NCBI GenBank assembly: GCA_021648755.1
Contig: JAKISG010000003.1
Coordinates: 70,448 to 134,447, forward strand
DNA: 64,000 nt
DNA from: Flavobacteriaceae bacterium
GTDB taxonomy: Bacteria; Bacteroidota; Bacteroidia; Flavobacteriales; Flavobacteriaceae
Direction: 5' to 3'
The first letter of the stretch is position 1; the number at the start of each line of letters is the position of its first letter. The notes under the pieces are model-generated. The model saw nothing but the letters and a program-made list of their open reading frames with translations, was not told the origin of the DNA and searched no databases. The position numbers were made by a program, and so were the translations under genes. Of this stretch, positions 1 to 7,958 are shown piece after piece.

Positions 1-153
1 GTTTTTGACTGTTTCATAACTAAAACCAATGGGTTGAACTACTGGTTTTGCGGATGGACGACCTGTATAATCACTGTTTTGTGTTACCGATTGTTGATAA
101 TCTAGTAAATTTATTACCAGATCTTCAACGTGTAATTTAATTTGTATGCTCAT
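1..153 (-). CDS. Hcp/TssD-like type VI tube protein, partial
   Basis: The first 51 residues of a protein are read leftwards from the ATG at 151-153, and the rest lies beyond the window. The start MSIQIKLHVEDLVINLLDY followed by TDYTGRPSAKP matches the N-terminal layout of Bacteroidota TssD (Hcp) tube proteins. The two complete TssD genes in this window carry the same block as TDYNGRPSQKP and TDATGRPSSIT. The sequence diverges after this block (VVQPIGFSYETVKN, where the other two have KGG or RGG), so it may be an Hcp-like domain fused to something else, such as an effector. This is a family-motif assignment. The C-terminal part is unseen, so tube protein versus Hcp-fusion cannot be decided. 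Confidence 0.6.
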   Translation of the reverse strand, partial: MSIQIKLHVEDLVINLLDYQQSVTQNSDYTGRPSAKPVVQPIGFSYETVKN

Positions 154-210
154 TGTTCCGTTCCTCTTTTTTCAATTTATCCAACCTGATTTTCCAGTTG
201 GGACATTGTT

Positions 211-345
211 TACAACGATTTGGCTATGCTTAGTTGCGACAATTTAGCACTTAATTTTATAAGTACAAAACCAACTTGGAAAAATCGAAGATTTTTCCAA
301 AGTAGAACTGACCTAAGCAATTAAGTATAGCCTCTGTTAGGCACA
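211..345. repeat. attC-like folded element (long imperfect inverted repeat)
   Basis: The outer arms GGCTATGCTTAGTTGC (222-237) and GCAATTAAGTATAGCC (317-332) pair over 16 positions, with two G-T wobbles. An inner perfect 11-bp hairpin, TTGGAAAAATC / GATTTTTCCAA (276-286, 290-300), has a GAA loop. The outer ends carry ACAAC (212-216) and GTTAGGC (336-342). GTTAGGC fits the GTTRRRY core of integron attC sites, but the opposite end does not match RYYYAAC. The size, about 135 bases, is in the range of long attC sites. No integron integrase is in the window. It could also be a different family of mobile palindromic repeat. Confidence 0.5.
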
Positions 346-538
346 TGGTCTTCTTTTTTATGCAGTATATTTGTTTTATTCCGTTAGAATATTAAAACTT
401 TATACTTGTTTTATATTTTGTTTTGGTCATAGTATGTTTTGTATTGACACTTTTATAAATGCTAACGACAGTTTTATATTTACCTTCAGAAGAAGTATAA
501 GTGCCATTGATAGTTTTATAATTTATCTCATTTAAATA
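346..538. other. Intergenic stretch with an unassigned open frame
   Basis: This is the remainder of the gene-free stretch between the attC-like element and the broken gene at 539. On the minus strand, the frame that ends at the stop codon 539-541 stays open for another 48 codons (538 to about 395). It reads YLNEINYKTINGTYTSSEG and then a lysine/threonine-rich tail, and ends at a TAA at 392-394. It has no start codon of its own. It may be a coding remnant or a chance open frame in AT-rich DNA. No promoter or terminator was recognised. Confidence 0.3.
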
Positions 539-1284
539 TTATTGTCTGCCTTTAAATTTAATTCTTGATACATTTGAATATTCTGGTGATGTTGCACCAT
601 AAACACTCTTTACGTACTTTTTAGCATTTTGTCCTAATTTCATAAACTCCGTTTTCTTCATTATATAAGATGCTGTTTCTATTTATAAGTTCTGTTTTTT
701 AGTTCGGCTTCTGTTTGGTTTACTTTTTGGGTTGCCTTTACTAATTCCTTTTGATAGGTTTTTAGATTTACTAACTTTAAATCTTCAATATTTGGATTGT
801 AGGTTTCTATTATTTCAATTAGTTGTAAAAGTTTGTTTAAGTTTTCTGCTGTTTCCGTAAATGATTGTCGTGATGTGGATTTTGTTTCTTTGTTTTTGGT
901 TTCTTCATCGTTAAAATCATCTTCGTTTGTTTCGATGGTTTTTGTTGTTTTTCTACTTCTTTGAATTAATCTGTTTAATGATTTTGCTTGTTCAAATATA
1001 CCATCAGTTAGATTTAAAACATCTAACTGATTTATTATTCTTGTTACTTTTGATTTTAAGTCTTCGTAAAGTTCTTGTCTTAAATGTATAGCGTTTTTGT
1101 TTGCATTTCTTTTGTCTATAACATTATTAAGGCTTGCTAAAGCATTGTCATAAAGTTCTGTGATTGCTGGAATTTTTAAATTATCAATACTTGGATTGTA
1201 ATTTGTGTAAGTAGTAATTTGTTCGATTAATTTTTGAAGGTTTGCAACGTTTTTTGCGTGTCCTGTTTCATACTGTAATGTCAT
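539..1284 (-). pseudogene. Flavobacterial 'GHAKNVANF'-type hypothetical protein, broken by two frameshifts
   Basis: The intact part (1284 to 679, 201 aa) starts MTLQYETGHAKNVANLQKL and has two related halves, each with a (Y)NPSIDNLK or YNPNIEDLK motif, separated by an acidic linker. It stops at 679-681. The next frame then reads INRNSILYNEENGVYEI, and the third frame reads GQNAKKYVKSVYGATSPEY and ends at 539-541. From memory of this widespread Bacteroidota family, members are about 245 aa and end in a block like RND-ILY-TG followed by a YIKSVFGATSPQ-like motif and a basic tail. Removing one extra base near 684-688 and one near 630 rebuilds exactly that ending, giving 247 aa. The gene is therefore decayed, or the assembly contains two indels. 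The function of the family is unknown to me. Confidence 0.7.
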
Positions 1285-1392
1285 AATTCAATTTTTTTAA
1301 ATGTTAATAATAGTAAATGTAATGATTACTAATCATTTAACGAAATTAAATTATAATTATTGTTTTTAAAACTTAGAGTTAAATATTATAAC

Positions 1393-1438
1393 ATACTCAC
1401 CGCACAGATTTAAAATAACATTAATGTGCAATGAGTAT
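1393..1438 (-). terminator. Hairpin downstream of the 1453-4434 hydrolase gene
   Basis: ATACTCA-cc-GCAC and GTGC-aa-TGAGTAT pair as 7 + 4 bp around a 2x2 internal loop. The hairpin lies 15 bases beyond the stop codon of the minus-strand hydrolase gene. There is no strong U-run, so it may act as an inefficient terminator or an mRNA-end stabiliser. Confidence 0.45.
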
Positions 1439-1452
1439 ATTTTAGAATTAAA

Positions 1453-4434
1453 TTAATCCACAATAATTGTTTTCGTTAAAATTTCACCATTTACATTTGC
1501 TTTAATAATTCTAATATCACCTGAATTACTATGATAATTAATATTCATTTCTTCTTGATTAGAATTAAAGTCTTGTTTTTTATTACCATATATATCATAT
1601 AATTCTGATAAGGTTATATTTTCATATTCGCCTGTTAATATATTAAAGACTTTATATTTATTTGTACCAATTTTAATGATTTTTGAAGTGTCACCACTTT
1701 GACCTACAACTACATTCATGTCTGCATAAACAGTACCACAAGAATTTGAAACTTCAACACTTACTAAACCACCACTACCTTGTGAACCTGATAATATATT
1801 AATTATTTTATTACCGAAACCATCTAAATATTCATTTGGAGGAGACCATTGACTTGGAACTGTCCAATCGTAATAGAATTCAACAACATTGGTTTGATTA
1901 GATACTAAATTATAAGCATGAGGCGAAAAAGCATCAATTTCAGCATCGCCTACTAATCCTTGACCTTGATTAGATGGGTTACCAACCCAAATAGTTTTTG
2001 TAATTGTTTCATTATCAAAAATTGCTTTAATAAATCCACTACCATTATTTCCGTTTTTTTGAACTAATACTGTTTCATTATTATTAGAACCAATAATTTG
2101 CAAATTACTTGAAACTTCCCAAACGGGATTAGAAGGAATAATACAATTATTAAAATAATATTCTTCGTTATTATTATTACATAGAAAAAAAGAACCTTGA
2201 ATATCACCATCTAAATAAACTGATGGTGGTGGATTTGGAGTATTAACATCTAATTCTGCAAATAACCAATCGATACTTTCTTTAGTAAAAGAAACATGTT
2301 GTGTATTTGTTTGTGGACCATAATAATTATCGAAAGGAATTTCATTTGAGCAAACTAAATTTCTATCTAATTTCTGACTCCAATTAAAATTTGGGTTTTT
2401 AAAACCTAAAGCACTAACTGTTGGTACAAATGAATGAATTTCTTTATTTGTTCTTGATGAGAAAAAATCACCCCAAATACCAAAATAATATGCTAATAAA
2501 ACTTCTTGAATATTTATACCATTACCCCAATTTGAAATACCAGGGTCATCGCCTAAAACCGCACTATGTAATTGATCTTCGGTGTCGAATAAACCGCCTG
2601 GCACAATATCCATACTTCCGTTTGGGTTATTGTTTGTATATGTTGCAGTACGATTTGGTTTAAAACGTCTCCATAATCTTGCTATTTGTTTTGTTTGACC
2701 TGTATTTGGCATATAGTTGGTATTCATTTCGGCAACTTTAACTGTCCACCATAATTGATTTATGAAACCGTGTATTCTAAAATCTTCTATACCTGCAACG
2801 TCTACATTAATGCCCATAAGTGATCCATTTACCATTGCTATTTTTCTTAAATTTTGAGGATAACCATTTGAGCCATCTAAACCGTTTGAAGTTAAGTTGG
2901 ATAAATATTGTTGTCTAACTGGCGAACCATTATTTAAGTGGTCTGGCAAATGATACGGCAAATGTTGTTCAATTAGTTGTTGATTTCCTGCAACTGATTT
3001 TAAACGGTTGTTATAAAAATCGGCTGCTGCTGTACTATCCCCAAATGCATCTAATAAATTCATCATTGCTTGCATACCTATTGGGATATTTGCTCCTAAA
3101 TGTGGACTATCTACACTTACCCAAAGTCTTGTGTTATGTTCTAAGTTGTGGTCTTCCATATATGCTAATGCGTAACGTGATATTTGACCACCCATACTTG
3201 GTCCCATAATTACTAATTTTTCATCACTATTATTTTGATTTAATAATGTGTTTAAGTGTTGGTATAATGCAACGTGTGCCATTGCATTTCTTTCTATATA
3301 ATCTGCACCGCCATCTATATCAACATTATTTCTTTCGTAAGTTATGTGGTTTACTATTATTACGTCGTAACCTAATGCTCTTAGATTTGTCACAAGAGAT
3401 TGCTCTGGAGGTGTAGCGTTATTATCAGTATACTCCATTAATTCAAAAATAGATGTATGTTTACCTGATGGCAAATCGGAATCAGAATCTTCAATTTTAC
3501 GTTCATCACCTGGGTCAAAACCATCAATAATTACAATTGGTTTTAATAAAACACCTTGGGTATTGCCATTATTTGTATGGTGGTAAATTCTATATTCAAG
3601 TTCGCCTAATAATGATGGTGAACCGTCATAACCTTGAAAAGGAATATCAGCAGTAATTGTACCATCAACTATTAAAGATTGTGGTGGTCTTATAAAGGCT
3701 AATTTTGTATGTAAAACACTACTTGTTGTTTTTGTTGTGCCATCCGTAAAAGTTGCGGTAAATATTAATGTTTTATAACCTTCATTATTATAATGTACTT
3801 GTATATTATTGGTAGTAATTATTCCATCATTAATAATAGTGTAATCTGTTTCGGTATCAAAATTTGCAATTAATGTTTGTATCTTTTTGGTTTCTGTTTC
3901 TTCGATAAAGAAAGTATTGTCAAATTTGAATGTGATGTCGCTACCTACTAAATATTCCTTTAAAGGTGCAATGACTAAAACATGTTTTTCTTTAAACGCA
4001 GGTTTGTCATTGGTCAACTTTTCAAATTTGTTCGTATTTGTTGAAAGACGAAGACCACCTTTAGTTTCATCATTGCTATTAAAATTTAATTCATGAAATG
4101 AAGCATTTAGTATTCCGACATCTACCGTATTTTTATTATTACGATGTGTGTAATTTGTTCTTACTGATTTATAGGATACAAATTTTTGTTTGTCTGAGGC
4201 GTTGTATAATTCGTTAAGTGCTTGTTCAAAATGTTTTAATGAAGAAACGTTTTTATCTTCTTCGTTAAATGTACTTAATTGTGACCAAGGCATCGTTTTG
4301 TCGTATAAAACATTGGTTGTAAAACTTGTTTTATCAATATTTACAAGCATGCTGTCGATACTTATTTCGGGTTCTTGAGCATATAAATTTATAAAAAGCG
4401 ATAAAATAAATGCAATGGTAATTGTTTTTTTCAT
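1453..4434 (-). CDS. Large T9SS-exported alpha/beta-hydrolase (lipase/esterase-like)
   Basis: 993 aa. A Sec signal peptide (MKKTITIAFILSLFINLYAQ) indicates export, and the tail GEILTKTIIVD resembles a short T9SS type A sorting end, so the protein is probably secreted or cell-surface. The catalytic core contains IVIIDGFDPGD (start of a hydrolase fold) and the nucleophile elbow GPSMGG with Ser at about residue 413. SVDSPHLGANIP follows, as in PGAP1-like and lipase folds. The long N-terminal and C-terminal parts are beta-rich and have no recognised domain. A clear paralogue lies at 38433-41492 and shares the elbow, the SPHLGANIPIG block and the LGFKNP-FNW / EIPFDNY blocks. The substrate is unknown; lipase or esterase is an inference from the elbow motif. 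Confidence 0.75.
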   Translation of the reverse strand: MKKTITIAFILSLFINLYAQEPEISIDSMLVNIDKTSFTTNVLYDKTMPWSQLSTFNEEDKNVSSLKHFEQALNELYNASDKQKFVSYKSVRTNYTHRNNKNTVDVGILNASFHELNFNSNDETKGGLRLSTNTNKFEKLTNDKPAFKEKHVLVIAPLKEYLVGSDITFKFDNTFFIEETETKKIQTLIANFDTETDYTIINDGIITTNNIQVHYNNEGYKTLIFTATFTDGTTKTTSSVLHTKLAFIRPPQSLIVDGTITADIPFQGYDGSPSLLGELEYRIYHHTNNGNTQGVLLKPIVIIDGFDPGDERKIEDSDSDLPSGKHTSIFELMEYTDNNATPPEQSLVTNLRALGYDVIIVNHITYERNNVDIDGGADYIERNAMAHVALYQHLNTLLNQNNSDEKLVIMGPSMGGQISRYALAYMEDHNLEHNTRLWVSVDSPHLGANIPIGMQAMMNLLDAFGDSTAAADFYNNRLKSVAGNQQLIEQHLPYHLPDHLNNGSPVRQQYLSNLTSNGLDGSNGYPQNLRKIAMVNGSLMGINVDVAGIEDFRIHGFINQLWWTVKVAEMNTNYMPNTGQTKQIARLWRRFKPNRTATYTNNNPNGSMDIVPGGLFDTEDQLHSAVLGDDPGISNWGNGINIQEVLLAYYFGIWGDFFSSRTNKEIHSFVPTVSALGFKNPNFNWSQKLDRNLVCSNEIPFDNYYGPQTNTQHVSFTKESIDWLFAELDVNTPNPPPSVYLDGDIQGSFFLCNNNNEEYYFNNCIIPSNPVWEVSSNLQIIGSNNNETVLVQKNGNNGSGFIKAIFDNETITKTIWVGNPSNQGQGLVGDAEIDAFSPHAYNLVSNQTNVVEFYYDWTVPSQWSPPNEYLDGFGNKIINILSGSQGSGGLVSVEVSNSCGTVYADMNVVVGQSGDTSKIIKIGTNKYKVFNILTGEYENITLSELYDIYGNKKQDFNSNQEEMNINYHSNSGDIRIIKANVNGEILTKTIIVD

Positions 4435-4478
4435 AATTTAGTGTTTTAATAAATGGTTAATGTGAATTGTTTATTAGT

Positions 4479-4533
4479 TCCTGAAATAAATTCAGGATGA
4501 AATTAGGTGTCATTGGTGTGGCACCTTTTTTTT
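4479..4533 (-). terminator. Two small hairpins between DUF6252 gene and hydrolase gene
   Basis: TCCTGAA / TTCAGGA (4479-4485, 4491-4497) is a 7-bp stem. AGGTG / CACCT (4506-4510, 4523-4527) is a 5-bp stem followed by T-rich DNA on the plus strand. They sit just after the stop of the 4532-5131 gene and before the hydrolase start at 4434. They may separate the two transcripts, but the U-run has the plus-strand orientation, so the assignment is weak. Confidence 0.35.
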
Positions 4534-5131
4534 ATGGAAATTCTGTGTCTGAAAGTGTGTTCCAATTTAAATCAAAACGACCTTCGGTTATCTCTATAAT
4601 ATCATCAGGATTATCTTGATTTACGGCTTGGCAACTAAAAGTGCCTGAAATAATTCCATTTTCAAAGTCATTTCTTGTGATGTTAAGTATTCCTGTGCTT
4701 TCGATTGAACAATACCATTTATATGCTTCAATATCATTATCCCACCATCTACATACTAAATTAATTGTTGGGTTGGCATCTAAACCGTTAAGGCAATTAC
4801 TTTCCTGCATTGTGAAAATCCCTGTACCAATTTCTTCTAAATCAACAATGTGCATTTTTAACAAACCACCTGTACCGCTTTTAAAATCCCAAATTTTTAA
4901 ATCAGCAAAATTCAAATTTGATGGAGAACCAACAAATCTCATTCCACGATCTGGACCAAAGGTTGTACCTGTGCCATCACGAGGTGTAAGTAAGTTGCCA
5001 TCTATGTAACAACCAAAAGTGTTTTTTCCAGTTTGGGTTGCTTCGGGTAATGTTGGGTTAAAATCATTGTCGTTTCTTTCGCAACTTGTTAGAGTTGTCA
5101 GAAAAATTGTAAGTATTAATAGTGTTTTCAT
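4532..5131 (-). CDS. DUF6252-type lipoprotein
   Basis: 199 aa. The N-terminus MKTLLILTIFLTTLTSCERND is a lipoprotein signal with the lipobox ending at Cys17. The mature part begins after an Asn/Asp-rich tether and contains TFGCYIDGNLLTP, a hallmark of the DUF6252 family as I know it. It ends with an ITEGRFDL-N motif that is also typical of that family. Such proteins are small beta-rich outer-membrane or periplasmic lipoproteins of unknown function. It lies upstream of the large hydrolase gene in the same direction, about 100 bases away, and two hairpins intervene, so co-transcription is uncertain. Confidence 0.65.
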   Translation of the reverse strand: MKTLLILTIFLTTLTSCERNDNDFNPTLPEATQTGKNTFGCYIDGNLLTPRDGTGTTFGPDRGMRFVGSPSNLNFADLKIWDFKSGTGGLLKMHIVDLEEIGTGIFTMQESNCLNGLDANPTINLVCRWWDNDIEAYKWYCSIESTGILNITRNDFENGIISGTFSCQAVNQDNPDDIIEITEGRFDLNWNTLSDTEFP

Positions 5132-5569
5132 AATTATTGATTTTGTTAATGTCTTGTTTTTATTACTTATGTTATAGTTAAAATATGCTATTCTACTTCT
5201 TTTAAATTAATAGTTAATTGCAATTAATTTATTATTTTTCATGCACTTCTAAAATTTAGTTTGTGGGTAGGCAGAACTAAATTTTACTTTGCTAGATTAT
5301 TAATTTATTCTATATTGTTGTTTTTTAACGTTTTATTTTTTGAGTGTGATTTTTGCGGTCACACCTTGTGCCTAACATGCAGATAAACGTATTAAACAAT
5401 CTTGCACAATTGTGTATTAAATTTACACGCATTATATGTACAAATGTAGTCAATTTAATGGGCTTTTGTATTTTAATTTTAATTTCAAGGATAATATTTT
5501 TAATATTATCACTTAAAATTAACATAAAGCTGTAATTTTGAAATTTAAAATTAAAAACTAAAGTATTTT
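5132..5569. other. Intergenic region with hairpins and a promoter for the DUF4442 gene
   Basis: The region between divergent genes has no plausible ORF. It holds a 12-bp perfect hairpin, TAAAATTTAGTT / AACTAAATTTTA (5250-5261, 5275-5286, loop 13). It also has a small hairpin GTGTGA / TCACAC (5344-5349, 5359-5364), closely followed by GTGCCTAAC, which carries the same core (GTTAGGCAC on the minus strand) as the element at 211-345. A -7 box TAATTTTG at 5533-5540 precedes the gene at 5570. The hairpins may be a degenerate copy of a mobile folded repeat. Confidence 0.4.
5533..5540 (+). promoter_or_regulatory. Bacteroidota -7 box for the DUF4442 gene
   Basis: TAATTTTG fits the Bacteroidota TAnnTTTG element and lies 30 bases before the ATG at 5570. 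No clear -33 TTTG was seen at the expected distance. Confidence 0.5.
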
Positions 5570-6031
5570 ATGAGCAATTTTACAGTAAAAAAAATGAATA
5601 AATTTTTAATATTCAAACTACCAGCGGCTTACTTTACAGGCGTAAGAGTAAGTAAATTAACCGAAAATGAGGTAGAAGTAACTGTAAAACATAGATGGAT
5701 TAATCAAAACCCTTTTAAATCAATCTATTGGGCAATTCAAGGAATGGCTTCAGAATTAACTACTGGTGTATTAGTAATGAAACATATTAGTGATAGTGGT
5801 AAAAAAATATCAATGTTAGTTACACGTCAAACAGGTGATTTTTACAAAAAAGCTACTGGTAAAATTACTTTTTCTTGTAAAGGTGGAAATGAAATAAAAA
5901 ATGCAATTAATAGAACTATTGACACTAAAGAAGGGCAGACTGTAGTACTTACCTCAAAAGGATTTAATGAGCAAGGTATTGAAGTTTCTTCATTTACTTA
6001 CCAATGGAGTATTAAGGTTAAGGTAAAATAA
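5570..6031 (+). CDS. DUF4442 (hotdog-fold thioesterase-like) protein
   Basis: 153 aa. The sequence FKLPAAYFTGVRV, then VTVKHRWINQNPFKSIYWA and MASELTTGVLVM, follows the DUF4442 family pattern, a hotdog fold related to acyl-CoA thioesterases. The catalytic activity of these proteins is not established. No signal peptide is seen, so it is probably cytoplasmic. The ATG at 5570 lies about 30 bases behind a TAATTTTG box; an alternative ATG at 5594 would remove eight residues outside the conserved region. Its 3' end almost touches that of the convergent DUF4369 gene (3 bases between stops). Confidence 0.75.
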   Translation: MSNFTVKKMNKFLIFKLPAAYFTGVRVSKLTENEVEVTVKHRWINQNPFKSIYWAIQGMASELTTGVLVMKHISDSGKKISMLVTRQTGDFYKKATGKITFSCKGGNEIKNAINRTIDTKEGQTVVLTSKGFNEQGIEVSSFTYQWSIKVKVK

Positions 6032-6034
6032 AAA

Positions 6035-6718
6035 TTACCCTTTAACCTTCGCAATATAAGCAATTAATTTTTTACCATATTTAGATGCCTTTACTTTTTC
6101 TGAAAGCGAATTTGCGATAGTATCTAAATAATATGTATCTAACTTATATAATTCAGATAAGGTTAAATAAGGAGAAATTTCAGAATTTACATTATTAAAG
6201 GCAAAATTTAAGGTGTAACGTAATTCTCTTTTTGTAATATTATTAATTTTTTTTTCAATGGCAATAATTTGAATTTCTGACTCCTTATCTTTTACAGCAT
6301 CAAATTTCTCTTTAATTAAATCTAATTTTAAATTATTGAATTTCCGCATATTTTCGTTAAACACATTTAACAAATCCTGATTACTAGACCCTGTAATTTC
6401 TGCTTTATAATTAAATGTATTTATATCAGTTTCAATATTAATTTTTCCTTCTTCCCCAAAAAATTGCAAAATTTTATCAGTACCTGATAACGATAAAAAA
6501 TATATTTCAGGGCTTTCTAAATTATCTGCTAAAGTGAAATTACTGCCATCTAAAACAATTGAATCAACATTAACAATTAAAGTATCCTTAATTTTTTGTA
6601 AATACAATTTTCCTTTCTTTAAACCAGTTACATTACCAGTTATTATCATATTTTTTTTTTCTTTAGCACAAGAAAAAATAAAAAAAACGACTACTGCCAC
6701 TAATGTGTATTTGTTCAT
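6035..6718 (-). CDS. DUF4369-type lipoprotein
   Basis: 227 aa. The lipoprotein signal MNKYTLVAVVVFFIFSCAKE has a lipobox Cys at about residue 17. The N-terminal half (ITGNVTGLKKGKLYLQKIKDTL-, then -DGSNFTLADNLESPEIYFLSL) is the beta-sandwich DUF4369 domain. In longer homologues this domain precedes a thioredoxin/TlpA domain. Here the thioredoxin-like part is absent and a helical tail replaces it. The likely role is an outer-membrane or periplasmic lipoprotein of unknown function. It follows rpmA on the same strand, but the strong terminator at 6735-6770 separates them. Confidence 0.7.
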   Translation of the reverse strand: MNKYTLVAVVVFFIFSCAKEKKNMIITGNVTGLKKGKLYLQKIKDTLIVNVDSIVLDGSNFTLADNLESPEIYFLSLSGTDKILQFFGEEGKINIETDINTFNYKAEITGSSNQDLLNVFNENMRKFNNLKLDLIKEKFDAVKDKESEIQIIAIEKKINNITKRELRYTLNFAFNNVNSEISPYLTLSELYKLDTYYLDTIANSLSEKVKASKYGKKLIAYIAKVKG

Positions 6719-6734
6719 AAATAAATATATTACA

Positions 6735-6770
6735 AAAAATCCTTTTAAAATTTATTTTAAAAGGATTTTT
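6735..6770 (-). terminator. rpmA: Terminator of the rplU-rpmA operon
   Basis: AAAAATCCTTTTAAAA and TTTTAAAAGGATTTTT form a perfect 16-bp stem with a 4-base loop, 23 bases after the rpmA stop. It is A/T-flanked on both sides and could act in both directions. Confidence 0.8.
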
Positions 6771-6792
6771 ATACGATTATTTTAAAAATTTA

Positions 6793-7053
6793 CTATGCCT
6801 CAAAAGGCTCAATAGAAACATAAGACCTATTATTTCTCTTTTTAGTAAATTTCACTAAACCATCTACTTGAGCATGTAAAGTATGATCCTTGCCCATATA
6901 TACATTTTCTCCAGGGTGATGTTTTGTGCCTCTTTGACGTATGATGATATTACCTGCTATTGCAGCCTGACCACCAAAAATTTTTACTCCAAGACGTTTC
7001 GATTCTGACTCTCTACCATTCTTAGAACTACCAACTCCTTTTTTATGTGCCAT
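6793..7053 (-). CDS. rpmA: 50S ribosomal protein L27
   Basis: 86 aa. The N-terminus [24 protein letters not shown], followed by [15 protein letters not shown] and MGKDHTLHA, is the textbook L27 sequence. L27 binds the large subunit near the peptidyl-transferase centre. It lies 41 bases downstream of rplU on the same strand, the usual rplU-rpmA pair. Length and motifs are complete. There is no N-terminal pro-peptide of the Firmicutes type. Confidence 0.98.
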   Translation of the reverse strand: MAHKKGVGSSKNGRESESKRLGVKIFGGQAAIAGNIIIRQRGTKHHPGENVYMGKDHTLHAQVDGLVKFTKKRNNRSYVSIEPFEA

Positions 7054-7094
7054 AATTCAAATTTTTAAATGCTTAAATTCTATTTTGATTTTGA

Positions 7095-7766
7095 TTACTT
7101 TTCAATACCTCCTTTAATTTCATCTTGCCACTTCTTTAACTCATCCCATTTTCCAGTAGCAGCCATTTTTGCTTGCTTTGGCCATGAATCTGGAATTTTA
7201 GAAGCATATCTAGAACCTGCTGCAACTAAAATTTCTTTTAATTTTACAACCTCTGTTGCCGCTAAATCAGCAAAAGTAACGATTCCTGCATCATTAAAAA
7301 TTTCAGCAATTTTAGGACCAATTCCTTCTACTTTTTTTAAATCATCTGCCTTAGTAATTGTTTTTTTAACAACTTCCTGTTCTAGTTTTGCAGTTTCCTT
7401 AGGTACTTCTTTTTTTGCTACTGGCTCTAAAATCTCTTTTTTTGAAGATTTTGCTCCACTAACAACAATACTTTCAATTTTAATTTCGGTTAAATATTGC
7501 CTATGACCATTTTTAACTCGATACCCTTTTCTACGTTTTTTCTTAAAAACGATTACTTTGTCACCTTTTAAGTGACTAAGGATTTTAGCTGATACAGCTA
7601 CACCTTTGATAACTGGGGCGCCAATAACTACTTTACCATCATCTAATAAAAGAACCTTGTCAAAACTCACTTTTGAATCAACCTCCTCTTGTAAACGATG
7701 TACAAATATTTTTTGGTCTTTTTTAACTTTAAATTGTTGCCCTGCTATTTCTACAATTGCGTACAT
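7095..7766 (-). CDS. rplU: 50S ribosomal protein L21 with C-terminal helix-hairpin-helix extension
   Basis: 223 aa, about twice the usual L21 length. Residues 1-100 are L21 ([14 protein letters not shown] at the start; [18 protein letters not shown], the rRNA-binding end). A charged linker follows, then [20 protein letters not shown], a helix-hairpin-helix with the GIGPK motif, and a domain ending in [15 protein letters not shown]. This fusion is common in Flavobacteriia as I know them; the extension may contact rRNA or DNA. It is the first gene of the rplU-rpmA operon and is transcribed divergently from sucA. Confidence 0.95.
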   Translation of the reverse strand: MYAIVEIAGQQFKVKKDQKIFVHRLQEEVDSKVSFDKVLLLDDGKVVIGAPVIKGVAVSAKILSHLKGDKVIVFKKKRRKGYRVKNGHRQYLTEIKIESIVVSGAKSSKKEILEPVAKKEVPKETAKLEQEVVKKTITKADDLKKVEGIGPKIAEIFNDAGIVTFADLAATEVVKLKEILVAAGSRYASKIPDSWPKQAKMAATGKWDELKKWQDEIKGGIEK

Positions 7767-7804
7767 AAATTTATAATTTTTTTACCTTGTTTTTTAAACG
7801 AGTG

Positions 7805-7812
7805 CAAATATA
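7805..7812 (-). promoter_or_regulatory. rplU: -7 box of the rplU-rpmA operon
   Basis: On the minus strand this reads TATATTTG, a perfect TAnnTTTG element, 38 bases before the rplU ATG. A TTTC lies close to 19-20 bases upstream and may be a weak -33 element. Confidence 0.6.
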
Positions 7813-7910
7813 GCCTTTATTTTTAGTTATGAAAGTGTTTTTAAATAATTTTTAATTTATTCAATGCTAGTTTTTTTTAACTAAAACTATTAATTTAATA
7901 CTAAAAAGTG

Positions 7911-7918
7911 TAATTTTG
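7911..7918 (+). promoter_or_regulatory. sucA: -7 box of sucA
   Basis: TAATTTTG matches TAnnTTTG and lies 40 bases before the sucA ATG at 7959. An AAGAGG purine run before the start serves as a possible ribosome contact. Confidence 0.55.
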
Positions 7919-7958
7919 TGTCTTAAAATTTCTATTAACAAAAGAGGAATTATTTTTT

